The notes below the pieces were generated by a model that worked only from the letters and a program-made list of their open reading frames with translations, did not search any database and had not been told where the DNA came from. A stretch of 33,388 nt of DNA from Methanosarcinaceae archaeon. GTDB taxonomy: Archaea; Halobacteriota; Methanosarcinia; Methanosarcinales; Methanosarcinaceae. This document shows, piece after piece, positions 7,971 through 17,352 of the stretch. The position numbers and the translations under genes were made by a program. The first letter of the stretch is position 1. Every line of letters begins with the position of its first letter. The stretch covers positions 1 through 33,388 of the forward strand of contig JAMJFS010000020.1 in the NCBI GenBank assembly GCA_023544565.1. Reading direction: 5' to 3'.

Positions 7971-9659
7971 ATTACGTTAGATATTAATGTTTTATCAGAA
8001 GCTTATTTTACACGAGATAAGATTGTAAAGCATCACATAGATTCCTATAATAAGTTTTTGGATTCAGGGCTGCAAAAGATAATTGATGAGCAGTCTACAA
8101 TTGAAACCGATTTAGAGGACATTTATGTTAAGCTAGGAAAAATAAGAGTGGAGAATCCGATCGTCAAAGAGGCAGATGGTGCAATTGAAAATCTGTATCC
8201 AAACGAGGCAAGGCTTCGTAATCTCTCATATTCAGCACCATTGTACCTTGAGATGAGTGTGGTAAATGGCGATACCGAATTCGAACCAGTTGAAGCAAGG
8301 GTTGGCCAAATGCCGGTTATGATAAAATCCCGCATCTGCAATCTGGCAGGAATATCTGAGGCGGAAATGGTGAAATACGGTGAAGACCCACTCGATCCTG
8401 GTGGATATTTTATAGTTAATGGTACCGAGCGCGTTGTCATGACCTTGGAAGACCTTGCTCCGAATAAGATTTTGACCGAGATCGGTGTGCGTTATGGGGA
8501 CAATATCGAAGTTGCCAAAGTATTCTCGCAAAGACGGGGATACCGTGCGCTCGTTGTTGTAGAAAGAGGGAGAAAATCACTACTGGAAGTTTCTTTCCCG
8601 TCAATTTCGGGACGTATCAATTTCATAACATTAATGCGTGCACTTGGTATTGAAACTGATGAAGATATCGTAAATGTGGTATCAACTGACCCTGAAATTA
8701 TGAAATTCATGTTCGAAAACCTTGAAGAAGCCGAAGTGTTTACCAATGCAGAAGCTATCGAGAAAATTGGAGGACGTGTGGCATCTGGTCAGGCACGAGA
8801 GTATCAGATCAAGCGTGCAAATTATGTTATTGACAGGTATTTACTTCCGCATCTCGGAAACGAAGCACATGATAAGATCGCAAAGGCACATTTCCTTGGT
8901 AGAATGGCTGAGTCCTGTTTTGAACTTGCCCTGGGCAGACGTTCCGGTGATGACAAGGATCACTATTCCAATAAGCGTTTAAAACTTACAGGCGACCTGA
9001 TGGAAGATCTTTTCAGAGTTGCGTTCAACCGCCTCACTCGTGATGTGAAATACCAACTTGAGCGTGCAAACATGCGAAACCGAGAGTTGAATGTTGTTAC
9101 TCTTGTACGTGCAGATGTGTTGACTGACAGATTACAGCACCCACTTGCCACAGGTAACTGGGTTGGTGGCAGGACCGGTGTATCACAACTTCTCGACCGC
9201 ACTGACTACATATCAACACTGTCGCACCTAAGGCGTGTAATTTCACCTCTGTCAAGAGCTCAACCTCACTTCGAGGCACGTGATCTGCACTCAACACAAT
9301 GGGGACGATTGTGTCCATCCGAAACACCCGAAGGTCCGAATTGTGGACTGGTAAAAAACTTTGCACAGATGGTCGAATTGTCAACTGGTACAGATGACCT
9401 TGACACAATTAAGAACACACTTTACAGTTTGGGTGTTACTCCAAGCATATTGTATGCTCCTGTTATTCAAGTGATTGAATATGATGAAGCCGTTGATGAT
9501 TACACTGACGAATTGGATCCAGATAAAAGTGATGTTAAAGTAACTAATTATGAGGATGACCCTTTACCAACTGAAGTTTCAAGTGACAGTGTTGATGATA
9601 TTGTGGATTCGATCCTGATAGATATTACAGATGATGTTGAAGGGGGCAATATATTATGA
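7971..9659 (+). CDS. rpoB2: DNA-directed RNA polymerase subunit B'' (B2)
   Basis: Amino-terminal half of the split beta-like subunit (about 562 aa). The conserved family N-terminus ([20 protein letters not shown], then [13 protein letters not shown]) lies upstream of the first in-frame TTG at 8058 and is preceded in frame only by a stop at 7944-7946. There is no ATG, GTG or TTG between. The likely start is ATT 7971, five nt after an AAGGTG ribosome-binding site (7960-7965); starting at 8058 would cut about 29 conserved residues. The core carries [27 protein letters not shown] and the [13 protein letters not shown] block. The last 60 or so residues form an acidic Asp/Glu-rich tail. The stop overlaps the rpoB1 ATG (ATGA). 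Confidence 0.93.
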   Translation: MTLDINVLSEAYFTRDKIVKHHIDSYNKFLDSGLQKIIDEQSTIETDLEDIYVKLGKIRVENPIVKEADGAIENLYPNEARLRNLSYSAPLYLEMSVVNGDTEFEPVEARVGQMPVMIKSRICNLAGISEAEMVKYGEDPLDPGGYFIVNGTERVVMTLEDLAPNKILTEIGVRYGDNIEVAKVFSQRRGYRALVVVERGRKSLLEVSFPSISGRINFITLMRALGIETDEDIVNVVSTDPEIMKFMFENLEEAEVFTNAEAIEKIGGRVASGQAREYQIKRANYVIDRYLLPHLGNEAHDKIAKAHFLGRMAESCFELALGRRSGDDKDHYSNKRLKLTGDLMEDLFRVAFNRLTRDVKYQLERANMRNRELNVVTLVRADVLTDRLQHPLATGNWVGGRTGVSQLLDRTDYISTLSHLRRVISPLSRAQPHFEARDLHSTQWGRLCPSETPEGPNCGLVKNFAQMVELSTGTDDLDTIKNTLYSLGVTPSILYAPVIQVIEYDEAVDDYTDELDPDKSDVKVTNYEDDPLPTEVSSDSVDDIVDSILIDITDDVEGGNIL

Positions 9660-11470
9660 ATGAAACTAAAGTGTTTTTAAACGGAGAATTCGTCGGAACA
9701 CGTGCAAACCCTGTTGAACTAGTGGCTGATATCCGAGCAAAGAGGCGTGAAGGGGTATTGCCGCGCCAGATCAATGTTACATTGTATGAAGATACACATG
9801 AAGTGATCATAAATTCTGATATAGGCCGGGCACGCAGACCACTTCTTATCGTTGAGAATGGTGTGCCTCTTGTGACAGAGGAACATATTGAGCAACTTAA
9901 AAATGGCGAGATCGTGTTTGAGGATCTGATAAATGAAAAATTGGTCGAGTTCATTGATGCCGAAGAAGAAGAAAATATATTTGTTGCATTGTATGAGAAA
10001 GACTTAACCACAGAACATACTCACATGGAATTGGATCCATCCATGATACTTGGTATCTGTACCGGAATGGTTCCATATCCGGAACATAACGCATCCCCAA
10101 GAAACACGATGGGTGCGGCAATGGTCAAGCAGTGTATCGGCGTATCCACCGCAAATACCAAACTCAGACCGGACACACGTGCACACATTTTACATTATCC
10201 ACAAAGAGCGCTTACACGAACGCAGACGAGCGAAGCAATTAATGTTGATGATAGGCCGGCAGGGCAAAACTTTGTTGTGGCCGTATTGTCTTATGAAGGG
10301 CACAACATTGAGGATGCACTGGTGTTCAATAAAGGTTCAATTGAAAGAGGACTTGGCAGAAGTCATTTCATAAGAACATTTGAGGGTGAAGAGCGAAGAT
10401 ATCCTGGTGGTCAGGAAGATAAGTTCGAGATCCCTGATTCAGAATTTAGGGGTGCACGTACTGCGGAAGCATATGCGAACCTTGACAGTGACGGACTTGT
10501 GAACCCTGAGACTGTTGTCGGTCCAAATGATGTACTTGTCGGAAAGACCAGCCCACCTCGTTTCCTTGAGGAGCAGTCAGATTTCGGTATTACTGTAGAA
10601 CAGCGAAGAGAGAGTGCAATTACTATGCGCTCGAACGAGAAGGGGATCGTTGATACTGTCATTTTGACTGAATCAATAAACGGTACACGTCTTGCAAAGG
10701 TCAAGATACGCGACGAAAGGATTCCGGAGATCGGTGATAAGTTTGCGTCAAGACACGGCCAGAAAGGTGTTATAGGACTTATTGTGCCATATCATGACAT
10801 GCCATTCACAGAGCAGGGAATGGTTCCTGATCTTGTGATCAATCCACACGCCATCCCATCCCGTATGACGGTGGGGCACGTTTTGGAAATGATCGGTGGT
10901 AAGGTCGGTTCAATGGAAGGAAGGCGTATCAATGCGACTGCGTTCTCTGGTGAGAAGGAAGAAGATCTTCGTTCTGCGCTTGCGAGACATGGATTTGCCC
11001 ATACTGGAAAAGAAGTGTTGTTCGATGGTGTGACTGGTAATAAGATCCAGGCAGATGTTTTCGTGGGTGTCATTCTGTACCAGAAATTACACCACATGGT
11101 CGCATCAAAGATACATGCAAGATCACGCGGTCCTGTACAGGTCCTGACACGCCAGCCAACAGAAGGTAGAGCACGAGAAGGTGGTCTGCGATTTGGTGAG
11201 ATGGAGCGAGATGTGCTTATTGGACACGGTGCTGCAATGACCTTGAAGGAACGATTGCTTGATGAATCTGATAAAGTGGTCGAACTTGTTTGTGGAAATT
11301 GTGGTATGATCGCTACGTTCGATAGAAAGCGAAATGTAAGGTACTGTTCAAACTGCAGCACAGAGACAGATATTCATCCTGTAGAGATGAGTTATGCGTT
11401 CAAGTTGTTACTTGATGAGATCAAATCGCTTGGAGTTGCACCGAGACTTAGCCTTGAAGATGCAGTGTAG
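9656..11470 (+). CDS. rpoB1: DNA-directed RNA polymerase subunit B' (B1)
   Basis: 604-aa C-terminal half of the split beta-like subunit, containing much of the catalytic wall and flap. Visible marks are [19 protein letters not shown], the [14 protein letters not shown] catalytic segment, [17 protein letters not shown] near the C-terminus, and a zinc ribbon built from CGNC and CSNC (about residues 545-567). The start overlaps the rpoB2 stop by 4 nt, giving coupled synthesis and equal stoichiometry. The split is the normal state in methanogens and related euryarchaeotes, not a frameshift. Confidence 0.97.
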   Translation: MNETKVFLNGEFVGTRANPVELVADIRAKRREGVLPRQINVTLYEDTHEVIINSDIGRARRPLLIVENGVPLVTEEHIEQLKNGEIVFEDLINEKLVEFIDAEEEENIFVALYEKDLTTEHTHMELDPSMILGICTGMVPYPEHNASPRNTMGAAMVKQCIGVSTANTKLRPDTRAHILHYPQRALTRTQTSEAINVDDRPAGQNFVVAVLSYEGHNIEDALVFNKGSIERGLGRSHFIRTFEGEERRYPGGQEDKFEIPDSEFRGARTAEAYANLDSDGLVNPETVVGPNDVLVGKTSPPRFLEEQSDFGITVEQRRESAITMRSNEKGIVDTVILTESINGTRLAKVKIRDERIPEIGDKFASRHGQKGVIGLIVPYHDMPFTEQGMVPDLVINPHAIPSRMTVGHVLEMIGGKVGSMEGRRINATAFSGEKEEDLRSALARHGFAHTGKEVLFDGVTGNKIQADVFVGVILYQKLHHMVASKIHARSRGPVQVLTRQPTEGRAREGGLRFGEMERDVLIGHGAAMTLKERLLDESDKVVELVCGNCGMIATFDRKRNVRYCSNCSTETDIHPVEMSYAFKLLLDEIKSLGVAPRLSLEDAV

Positions 11471-11480
11471 GTGATTCAAA

Positions 11481-14144
11481 ATGGATAATAAAATGCCTTC
11501 AATACCTAAACGAATTGGTGCAATCAAATTTGGTTTGATATCACCACGTGAGATCCGTAAGATGAGTGTCACAGCGGTAATAACCGCAGACACGTATGAT
11601 GATGACGGATACCCAATCGACATGGGACTTATGGACCTCAAACTTGGTGTCATTGACCCGGGTCTTAAATGTAAAACCTGTTCAAGCCGTGCAGGCGAGT
11701 GCCCAGGGCACTTTGGACACATTGAACTTGTCGCGCCTGTGATCCACGTTGGATTTAATAAGATGATAAGAAAGACGCTACGGGCAATATGTCCGAAATG
11801 TAGCCGTCTGGCAATTGCACCTGCAAGGAAAGCAGAATATCTTGAACAACTTGCCAAATTAAAGGAAATGGGGCATCTACCTGATTCAGTTATCAGTGAG
11901 GTATTCAAAGAGGCTGCAAAGGCAAAGACTTGCCCTTACTGTCATGATGCTGATGGCAACTCTACACGAAAGACGGAGATCAAGTTCGAAAAGCCGGTCG
12001 AATATATAGAGGATGGTGAGAAACTTACCCCAACCGAGATACGAGACAGGTTTGAGAATATTCCTGATGAGGATGTGCGTGTGTTCGGAATGGATCCTGA
12101 GAACGCAAGACCTGAATGGGTAGTCTTGACTGTTCTTCCTGTGCCGCCAGTGACAGTCCGTCCATCAATTACGCTCGAATCAGGTCAGCGCAGTGAAGAT
12201 GACCTGACTCATAAGTTGGTAGATATAATACGCATTAACCAGCGTTTTCAGGAAAACCGCGAAGCAGGTGCACCACAGTTGATCATTGAGGATCTGTGGG
12301 AACTGTTGCAGTATCATGTTACTACATTCTTTGATAACGAAGTGTCAGGTGTGCCGCCTGCAAGACACAGGTCTGGTAGACCTCTTAAGACACTTTCCCA
12401 GAGATTGAAAGGTAAGGAAGGAAGGTTTAGGGGAAGTCTGTCAGGTAAGCGTGTGAATTTCTCTGCACGTACTGTTGTGTCACCTGATCCAAACTTGAGT
12501 ATCAATGAAGTGGGAGTACCACTCCAGATCGCAAAACATATGACTATTCCCGTGAAGGTCATAGGACGAAATCTCGAACTGATGCGAATGTATGTTAATC
12601 GTGGCAGGGCAAATCACCCTGGTGCGAATTATGTGATACGTGAAGATGGTCGTCGCATTAAAGTTACTGATCAGAATCATGAGGAACTTGCTGAAAAGAT
12701 CGAATCTGGGTGGACTGTTGAGAGACAATTGATCGATGGTGACATTGTACTATTCAACAGGCAGCCTTCACTCCACAAAATGAGTATCATGGCACATCAA
12801 ATAAAAGTGTTGCCAAACAAGACATTCCGATTGAATCCTTGTGTGTGCCCGCCATATAATGCTGATTTTGACGGTGATGAAATGAATATGCATGTGCTCC
12901 AGACCGAAGAGTCAAGGGCAGAAGCAAAGATATTGATGCAAGTGCAGGAAAATATCCTCTCGCCACGTTTCGGTGGTCCGATCATAGGTGGAATACATGA
13001 CCACATATCAGGCATGTTCCTGCTTACAAGAAATGAGAATTTCATTTCAAAGAACGGTGCTCTGGAACTGCTTCGTAAAGCAGATATAAGGGAATTGCCG
13101 GAACCGGCAGGACATAACAATGATGGTGAGCCATATTGGAATGGTAAACAGATTTTTAGTCAGATACTTCCAAAAGGGCTTGATCTTGAATTCCCTGCAA
13201 AAGTATGTTTCCAGTGTGAGACCTGTAAAAAAGGCGAGTGTGAAAATGATGCATACGTTGTTATCAAGAATGGAGAATTGCTCAAAGGTACAATTGATGA
13301 GAATGGTATTGGTGCTTTTAAGGGACTTATTCTTGATAAGGTGGTCAAAGAATATGGTACGACAATAGGTGCAAAATTTATTGATGATGTCACACGTCTT
13401 GCAATTCGTGGAGTAATGCGAACAGGGCTCAGTTTCGGAATTGCTGATGAGGATGTGCCAAAAGAAGCTAAGATAGAGATTACCGATGTTCTGGTAAAAG
13501 CCGAAGAAGAGGTGCATGAACTTATCAAGGCATATGGGGCAAAGGAACTTGAAGCATTGCCAGGTCGAACTCTTGCAGAGACCATTGAGATGCTCATTAT
13601 GCAAAAACTTGGTAAAGCACGAGACAGTACCGGTCGGATAGCAGGTGACCATCTTGGTCTGGAGAATTCTGCTGTGATCATGGCTAAATCAGGTGCAAGA
13701 GGTTCAATGTTGAACCTGACTCAGATGGCAGCATGTGTTGGTCAGCAGGCGGTTCGTGGAGAACGTATCAAGAGAGGATATTCCCAAAGGACACTTACAC
13801 ACTTTAAAAAAGGTGACCTTGCTGCAGATGCGCATGGTTTTGTTAAAGCAAGTTACAAGAGTGGACTCAATCCAACTGAATATTTCTTCCATGCAATTGG
13901 GGGTCGTGAAGGTCTTGTAGATACTGCAGTTCGTACTTCACAGTCCGGTTATCTTCAAAGGAGACTTGTGAACGCATTACAGGATCTTGAAGTACAGTAT
14001 GACGGTTCTGTGCGTGAAACGCGAGGTGTCGTTGTACAATTCAAATATGGAGAGGATGGAATTGACTCTACCAAGAGTGATTACAGTAAACCAGAGGCAG
14101 TACATAGGATCGTTCGTTCGGTCACAGGAAAGGAGGTGAACTGA
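11481..14144 (+). CDS. rpoA1: DNA-directed RNA polymerase subunit A' (A1)
   Basis: 887-aa N-terminal part of the beta'-like largest subunit. The catalytic loop NADFDGDEM is at residues 460-468, with magnesium-binding Asp at 462, 464 and 466. The N-terminal clamp has zinc sites (CKTC with CPGHFGH, and CPKC with CPYC). VNFSARTVVSPDPNLSINE and RQPSLHKMSIMAH are family hallmarks. It follows rpoB1 by 10 nt and its stop abuts the rpoA2 ATG with no spacer, so the chain is split at the usual archaeal point before the bridge/trigger-loop region. Confidence 0.97.
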   Translation: MDNKMPSIPKRIGAIKFGLISPREIRKMSVTAVITADTYDDDGYPIDMGLMDLKLGVIDPGLKCKTCSSRAGECPGHFGHIELVAPVIHVGFNKMIRKTLRAICPKCSRLAIAPARKAEYLEQLAKLKEMGHLPDSVISEVFKEAAKAKTCPYCHDADGNSTRKTEIKFEKPVEYIEDGEKLTPTEIRDRFENIPDEDVRVFGMDPENARPEWVVLTVLPVPPVTVRPSITLESGQRSEDDLTHKLVDIIRINQRFQENREAGAPQLIIEDLWELLQYHVTTFFDNEVSGVPPARHRSGRPLKTLSQRLKGKEGRFRGSLSGKRVNFSARTVVSPDPNLSINEVGVPLQIAKHMTIPVKVIGRNLELMRMYVNRGRANHPGANYVIREDGRRIKVTDQNHEELAEKIESGWTVERQLIDGDIVLFNRQPSLHKMSIMAHQIKVLPNKTFRLNPCVCPPYNADFDGDEMNMHVLQTEESRAEAKILMQVQENILSPRFGGPIIGGIHDHISGMFLLTRNENFISKNGALELLRKADIRELPEPAGHNNDGEPYWNGKQIFSQILPKGLDLEFPAKVCFQCETCKKGECENDAYVVIKNGELLKGTIDENGIGAFKGLILDKVVKEYGTTIGAKFIDDVTRLAIRGVMRTGLSFGIADEDVPKEAKIEITDVLVKAEEEVHELIKAYGAKELEALPGRTLAETIEMLIMQKLGKARDSTGRIAGDHLGLENSAVIMAKSGARGSMLNLTQMAACVGQQAVRGERIKRGYSQRTLTHFKKGDLAADAHGFVKASYKSGLNPTEYFFHAIGGREGLVDTAVRTSQSGYLQRRLVNALQDLEVQYDGSVRETRGVVVQFKYGEDGIDSTKSDYSKPEAVHRIVRSVTGKEVN

Positions 14145-15311
14145 ATGGCTATAAGTGAAGCGACAATTGAGTCGATGATAAAAGACCTGGAACTTCCAAA
14201 TAACATCTTAAAGACACTTCGGGATGATGCGTTGAAGGTAGGTGTCTCAAAGAAAGAGATGGAAGCGATCATCGAGCGTGTTATGGAGAGTTATAAATAT
14301 GCATGTGTTGAACCCTGCGAGGCTGTAGGTGTTGTTTCTGCACAGTCGATAGGTGAACCAGGTACACAGATGACTATGCGTACTTTCCACTATGCGGGTG
14401 TGGCTGAGATCAACGTAACCCTTGGTTTGCCACGATTGATAGAGATCGTAGATGCAAGAAAATCCCCAAGTACTCCTATGATGACTGTTGCACTGGATGA
14501 AGGATATTCAACAGATCGTGACAAAGCCAAAAATGTTGCATGGGATATTGAAGCAACACATATAGAACACCTGGCAGATGTGACCACTGATCTGGCAAAT
14601 ATGCAACTTATTATTGACTTGAATGGGAAAATACTCTATCAGAGAAATATGAATATTGATGATATTGCAGATAAACTCCGTGATGGACTTGGTGTGAAAA
14701 TTAGCAGTCCGGATGCTGTGGAAAACCAGCTTATCATCACACCGGATGCTCCTTCATATCGTGAACTTTTGCAGCTTGCAAAGAACATACACGCTGTTAC
14801 CCTCAAAGGAATTGAAGGTGTAAAGCGAGTCGTTATTCGAAAGGATGGAGATGAGTATACACTTTATACTGAAGGGTCTGCATTAAAAGATGTTCTTTTG
14901 ATAGAAGGTGTTGATGCCACAAGGACTTATACTAATAATATTGTTGAGACATATGAGGTGTTTGGTATTGAAGCTGCACGCAACTCGATCATAAAGGAAG
15001 CAGTCGATACCCTAAACGAGCAGGGTCTTACTGTCGATATTCGGCACCTAATGCTTGTTGCAGACATTATGACCTGTGATGGGGAAGTTAAACAAATTGG
15101 CCGTCATGGTATTTCCGGCGAGAAGGCGAGTGTATTTGCACGTGCTGCATTCGAAGTTACTGTAAACCATCTTCTTGATGCAGGAATGCGTGGGGATGTG
15201 GATGAACTCAATGGTGTTACCGAGAACATTATTGTCGGACAGCCAATTAAGTTGGGCACAGGAGATGTTCGCCTGATCTCCAAAAGAAGCGGTAGAGCCG
15301 GACTAACATAG
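14145..15311 (+). CDS. rpoA2: DNA-directed RNA polymerase subunit A'' (A2)
   Basis: 388-aa C-terminal part of the largest subunit, with the trigger-loop region [20 protein letters not shown] and the following [17 protein letters not shown] segment. The C-terminal domain carries [16 protein letters not shown] and [19 protein letters not shown]. It starts directly after the rpoA1 stop, with the GGAGGTGA ribosome-binding site inside the end of rpoA1. No intein or insertion is seen at the usual sites in these polymerase genes. Confidence 0.97.
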   Translation: MAISEATIESMIKDLELPNNILKTLRDDALKVGVSKKEMEAIIERVMESYKYACVEPCEAVGVVSAQSIGEPGTQMTMRTFHYAGVAEINVTLGLPRLIEIVDARKSPSTPMMTVALDEGYSTDRDKAKNVAWDIEATHIEHLADVTTDLANMQLIIDLNGKILYQRNMNIDDIADKLRDGLGVKISSPDAVENQLIITPDAPSYRELLQLAKNIHAVTLKGIEGVKRVVIRKDGDEYTLYTEGSALKDVLLIEGVDATRTYTNNIVETYEVFGIEAARNSIIKEAVDTLNEQGLTVDIRHLMLVADIMTCDGEVKQIGRHGISGEKASVFARAAFEVTVNHLLDAGMRGDVDELNGVTENIIVGQPIKLGTGDVRLISKRSGRAGLT

Positions 15312-15393
15312 TTATGTCAACCAGAAAGTAGATATAATGATTCAGATATTACAATACAAATCTTAATTGATACTATATAAAGAGATGATTTAA

Positions 15394-15681
15394 ATGAATA
15401 TTAATATCGATAAAGCACTTATCAAAGTTATCAGAACGGGTAAGGTCATCATTGGATCGAACCGTACAATTGATGCAGCAGTAAGTTCCGATGCAAAAAT
15501 GGTTGTACTTGCTGTGAATTGCCCGAAAGATGTAAGAACAAAGATCGAAGCTACAAATGTGCCTGTGTTAAACTATCAAGGTACAAGTGTAGAACTTGGA
15601 CCTGCATGTGGTAAACCATTTACGATCGCTGCAATGGCGATTATTGATGGTGGTGAGTCTGATATATTAGCAGCGGCATAA
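15394..15681 (+). CDS. rpl30e: Ribosomal protein eL30 (L30e)
   Basis: 95-aa large-subunit protein of the L7Ae/L30e RNA-binding fold, placed after rpoA2 as in most euryarchaeotes. The conserved core is [28 protein letters not shown] and [18 protein letters not shown]7Ae-family proteins bind kink-turn RNA. Its stop precedes the nusA ribosome-binding site by 0 nt, so the two are surely co-transcribed. Confidence 0.95.
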   Translation: MNINIDKALIKVIRTGKVIIGSNRTIDAAVSSDAKMVVLAVNCPKDVRTKIEATNVPVLNYQGTSVELGPACGKPFTIAAMAIIDGGESDILAAA

Positions 15682-15694
15682 GGAGTTGCGTTAT

Positions 15695-16120
15695 TTGACC
15701 GAGACCAAACTTTCAACAGAGGGAATAAGGTATATTGCGCTGTTTGAAAGTGTGACGGGTGCATGTATTAAAGATTGCATTGTTGAAGATGACAGGATCA
15801 TATATGTTGTGAAAACCGGTGAAATGGGTGCGGCCATTGGGAAAAATGGCGACCATATTAACCGTGTCAAAAAATCTGTTGACAAACATGTGGAACTTGT
15901 TGAGTACTCAGATGATCCTGAAAAGTTCATTAATAATGTAATTGGTTCCGCATCTGTTAAATCAGTGACTCTGATCTTAAAACAAGACAAGCGATTGGCT
16001 TATGTAGAAGTATCTGATAATGACAAGGGACTTGCCATCGGACGTGAAGGAAAGAATATAGAAAAAGTAAAGATGCTCATGCAACGCCATCATAATATTG
16101 ATGATGTCATTATACAATAG
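15695..16120 (+). CDS. nusA: NusA-like transcription elongation/termination factor
   Basis: 141-aa archaeal NusA made of two KH RNA-binding domains and nothing else; the bacterial N-terminal polymerase-binding and S1 domains are absent, as usual in archaea. KH signatures are GAAIGKNGDHINRVKK and GLAIGREGKNIEKVK. The start chosen is TTG 15695, nine nt after a GGAG site at 15682-15685; the TTG at 15686 directly abuts the site and is unlikely. It lies between rpl30e and rps12, the conserved archaeal position. Confidence 0.94.
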   Translation: MTETKLSTEGIRYIALFESVTGACIKDCIVEDDRIIYVVKTGEMGAAIGKNGDHINRVKKSVDKHVELVEYSDDPEKFINNVIGSASVKSVTLILKQDKRLAYVEVSDNDKGLAIGREGKNIEKVKMLMQRHHNIDDVIIQ

Positions 16121-16191
16121 GGATCAAAGCCAAATTAAAACATACAATTTACACTATAATATTTAGGAACAATAATTGGAGAACGTAAAAT

Positions 16192-16620
16192 ATGCCAAAC
16201 GGGAAATATGCAGCTCATACACTTCAGCAGAACCGAAAGGATGCGAGATGGAAAGACTCACGCTACAACAGGCGTGCCCTTGGACTGGATGTGAAATCAG
16301 ATCCACTCGGAGGCGCACCACAGGGTCGCGGAATTGTGCTTGAGAAAGTTGGAGTTGAAGCAAAACAGCCAAACTCAGCAATCAGGAAATGTGTCAGAAT
16401 ACAGTTGATCAAAAATGGTCGCCAAGCTACCGCTTTTTGTCCGGGGGACGGCGCAATCAATTTCATCGATGAGCATGATGAAGTTACAGTTGAGCGAATA
16501 GGTGGTCGTATGGGTGGTGCAATGGGTGATATCCCTGGTGTTCGTTTCAAAGTTATTGGGGTCAACAATGTAAGTTTGAGAGAAATGGTTATTGGCCGTA
16601 AAGAAAAGCCAAGGAGATAA
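16192..16620 (+). CDS. rps12: Ribosomal protein uS12
   Basis: 142-aa small-subunit decoding-centre protein. The conserved [20 protein letters not shown] loop and the [18 protein letters not shown] segment are plain, and the C-terminus is basic. A GGAG site (16177-16180) precedes the ATG and a TATA-like ACTATAATATT lies a little upstream. Followed by rps7 with a 6-nt gap. Confidence 0.97.
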   Translation: MPNGKYAAHTLQQNRKDARWKDSRYNRRALGLDVKSDPLGGAPQGRGIVLEKVGVEAKQPNSAIRKCVRIQLIKNGRQATAFCPGDGAINFIDEHDEVTVERIGGRMGGAMGDIPGVRFKVIGVNNVSLREMVIGRKEKPRR

Positions 16621-16626
16621 TCACAC

Positions 16627-17187
16627 ATGTCTAAATTATTCAGTAAATGGGATCTCTCAGAGGTAGAAGTGACTGATCCGGGCATTCAGAGATACGTAAA
16701 TCTTGACCCTATAGTTATTCCGCACACAAGCGGGAAGCATTCAAAACAGCAGTTTAACAAGTCAAATCTTTCAATCGTGGAACGATTGGTAAACAGTTTG
16801 ATGCGTGGTGGTAACAACACAGGTAAAAAACAACTTGCAATACGTGTTGTGGATGATGCTTTTGATATTATTAATGAAAAGACAAAAAAGAACCCTGTGC
16901 AGGTTTTGGTTGAGGCTATTTCCAATGCAGGTCAAAGAGAGGAAGTTGTAAGGCTTAAATACGGTGGAATATCTGTGCCAAAAGCTGTCGATACTGCACC
17001 ACAGCGTCGTGTAGATTCAGCTCTTAGGCATATAGCAATTGGTGCGAGCCAGTCTGCATTCAAGTCAAAAAAATCATTTGCAGAATGTCTTGCATCGGAA
17101 CTCATTGCAGCATCAAAACGGGATGCAAAATGTTTCTCGATAAACCGTAAGGATGGGAAAGAAAGAGTTGCGAAGGCAGCGCGTTAA
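16627..17187 (+). CDS. rps7: Ribosomal protein uS7
   Basis: 186-aa small-subunit head protein that nucleates assembly of the 3' domain of 16S rRNA. Conserved features: [41 protein letters not shown] and a C-terminal Ser/Arg-rich [16 protein letters not shown]. The ribosome-binding site (GGAG, 16612-16615) is inside the end of rps12. It ends the first part of the str operon; a short GC hairpin with T-run and two 60-nt repeats separate it from the EF-2 gene. Confidence 0.96.
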   Translation: MSKLFSKWDLSEVEVTDPGIQRYVNLDPIVIPHTSGKHSKQQFNKSNLSIVERLVNSLMRGGNNTGKKQLAIRVVDDAFDIINEKTKKNPVQVLVEAISNAGQREEVVRLKYGGISVPKAVDTAPQRRVDSALRHIAIGASQSAFKSKKSFAECLASELIAASKRDAKCFSINRKDGKERVAKAAR

Positions 17188-17203
17188 TGCGCTTGTCTTT
17201 TTT
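17180..17203 (+). terminator. Weak hairpin plus T6 after rps7
   Basis: GCGC (17180-17183) can pair with GCGC (17189-17192) across the rps7 stop, with a T-run at 17198-17203. It is short and may only attenuate. Confidence 0.35.
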
Positions 17204-17204
17204 A

Positions 17205-17325
17205 TGGTATATGTTTTATAAACATGTAGTGCGAGTTAATGCGAACGAAGTGAGCATTTTCTCGTGGTATAGATCTAATAAATATATGGCGCGAGTAAAT
17301 GCGAACGAAGTGAGCATTTTCTCGT
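17205..17325. repeat. Two tandem ~60-nt repeats, each with a 35-nt hairpin
   Basis: The 35-nt cores are at 17231-17265 and 17291-17325, exactly 60 nt apart and differing at one base. In each, an 11-nt arm (CGAGTTAATGC or CGAGTAAATGC) pairs with GCATTTTCTCG around the loop GAACGAAGTGA. The AT-rich flanks are also similar (GGTATATGTTTTATAAACAT and GGTATAGATCTAATAAATAT) and contain TATA-like boxes, so the repeats overlap the promoter/leader of the EF-2 gene. A diverged copy lies at 33207. Confidence 0.85.
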
Positions 17326-17352
17326 TATAATCAATTTACGTAGGTAGTAAGT

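Noticed and set aside
9650-9662. Apparent frameshift dividing the beta subunit of RNA polymerase
   Set aside because: The rpoB2/rpoB1 split with ATGA overlap is the normal gene arrangement in methanogens and relatives. The same applies to rpoA1/rpoA2 at 14144.
10792-11361. 189-codon minus-strand open frame in rpoB1
   Set aside because: Antisense shadow of a conserved gene.
17231-17325. Two spaced repeats that could suggest a CRISPR array
   Set aside because: Only two copies, the 25-nt spacer is itself similar between units, and no cas gene is near; they are tandem 60-nt duplications.
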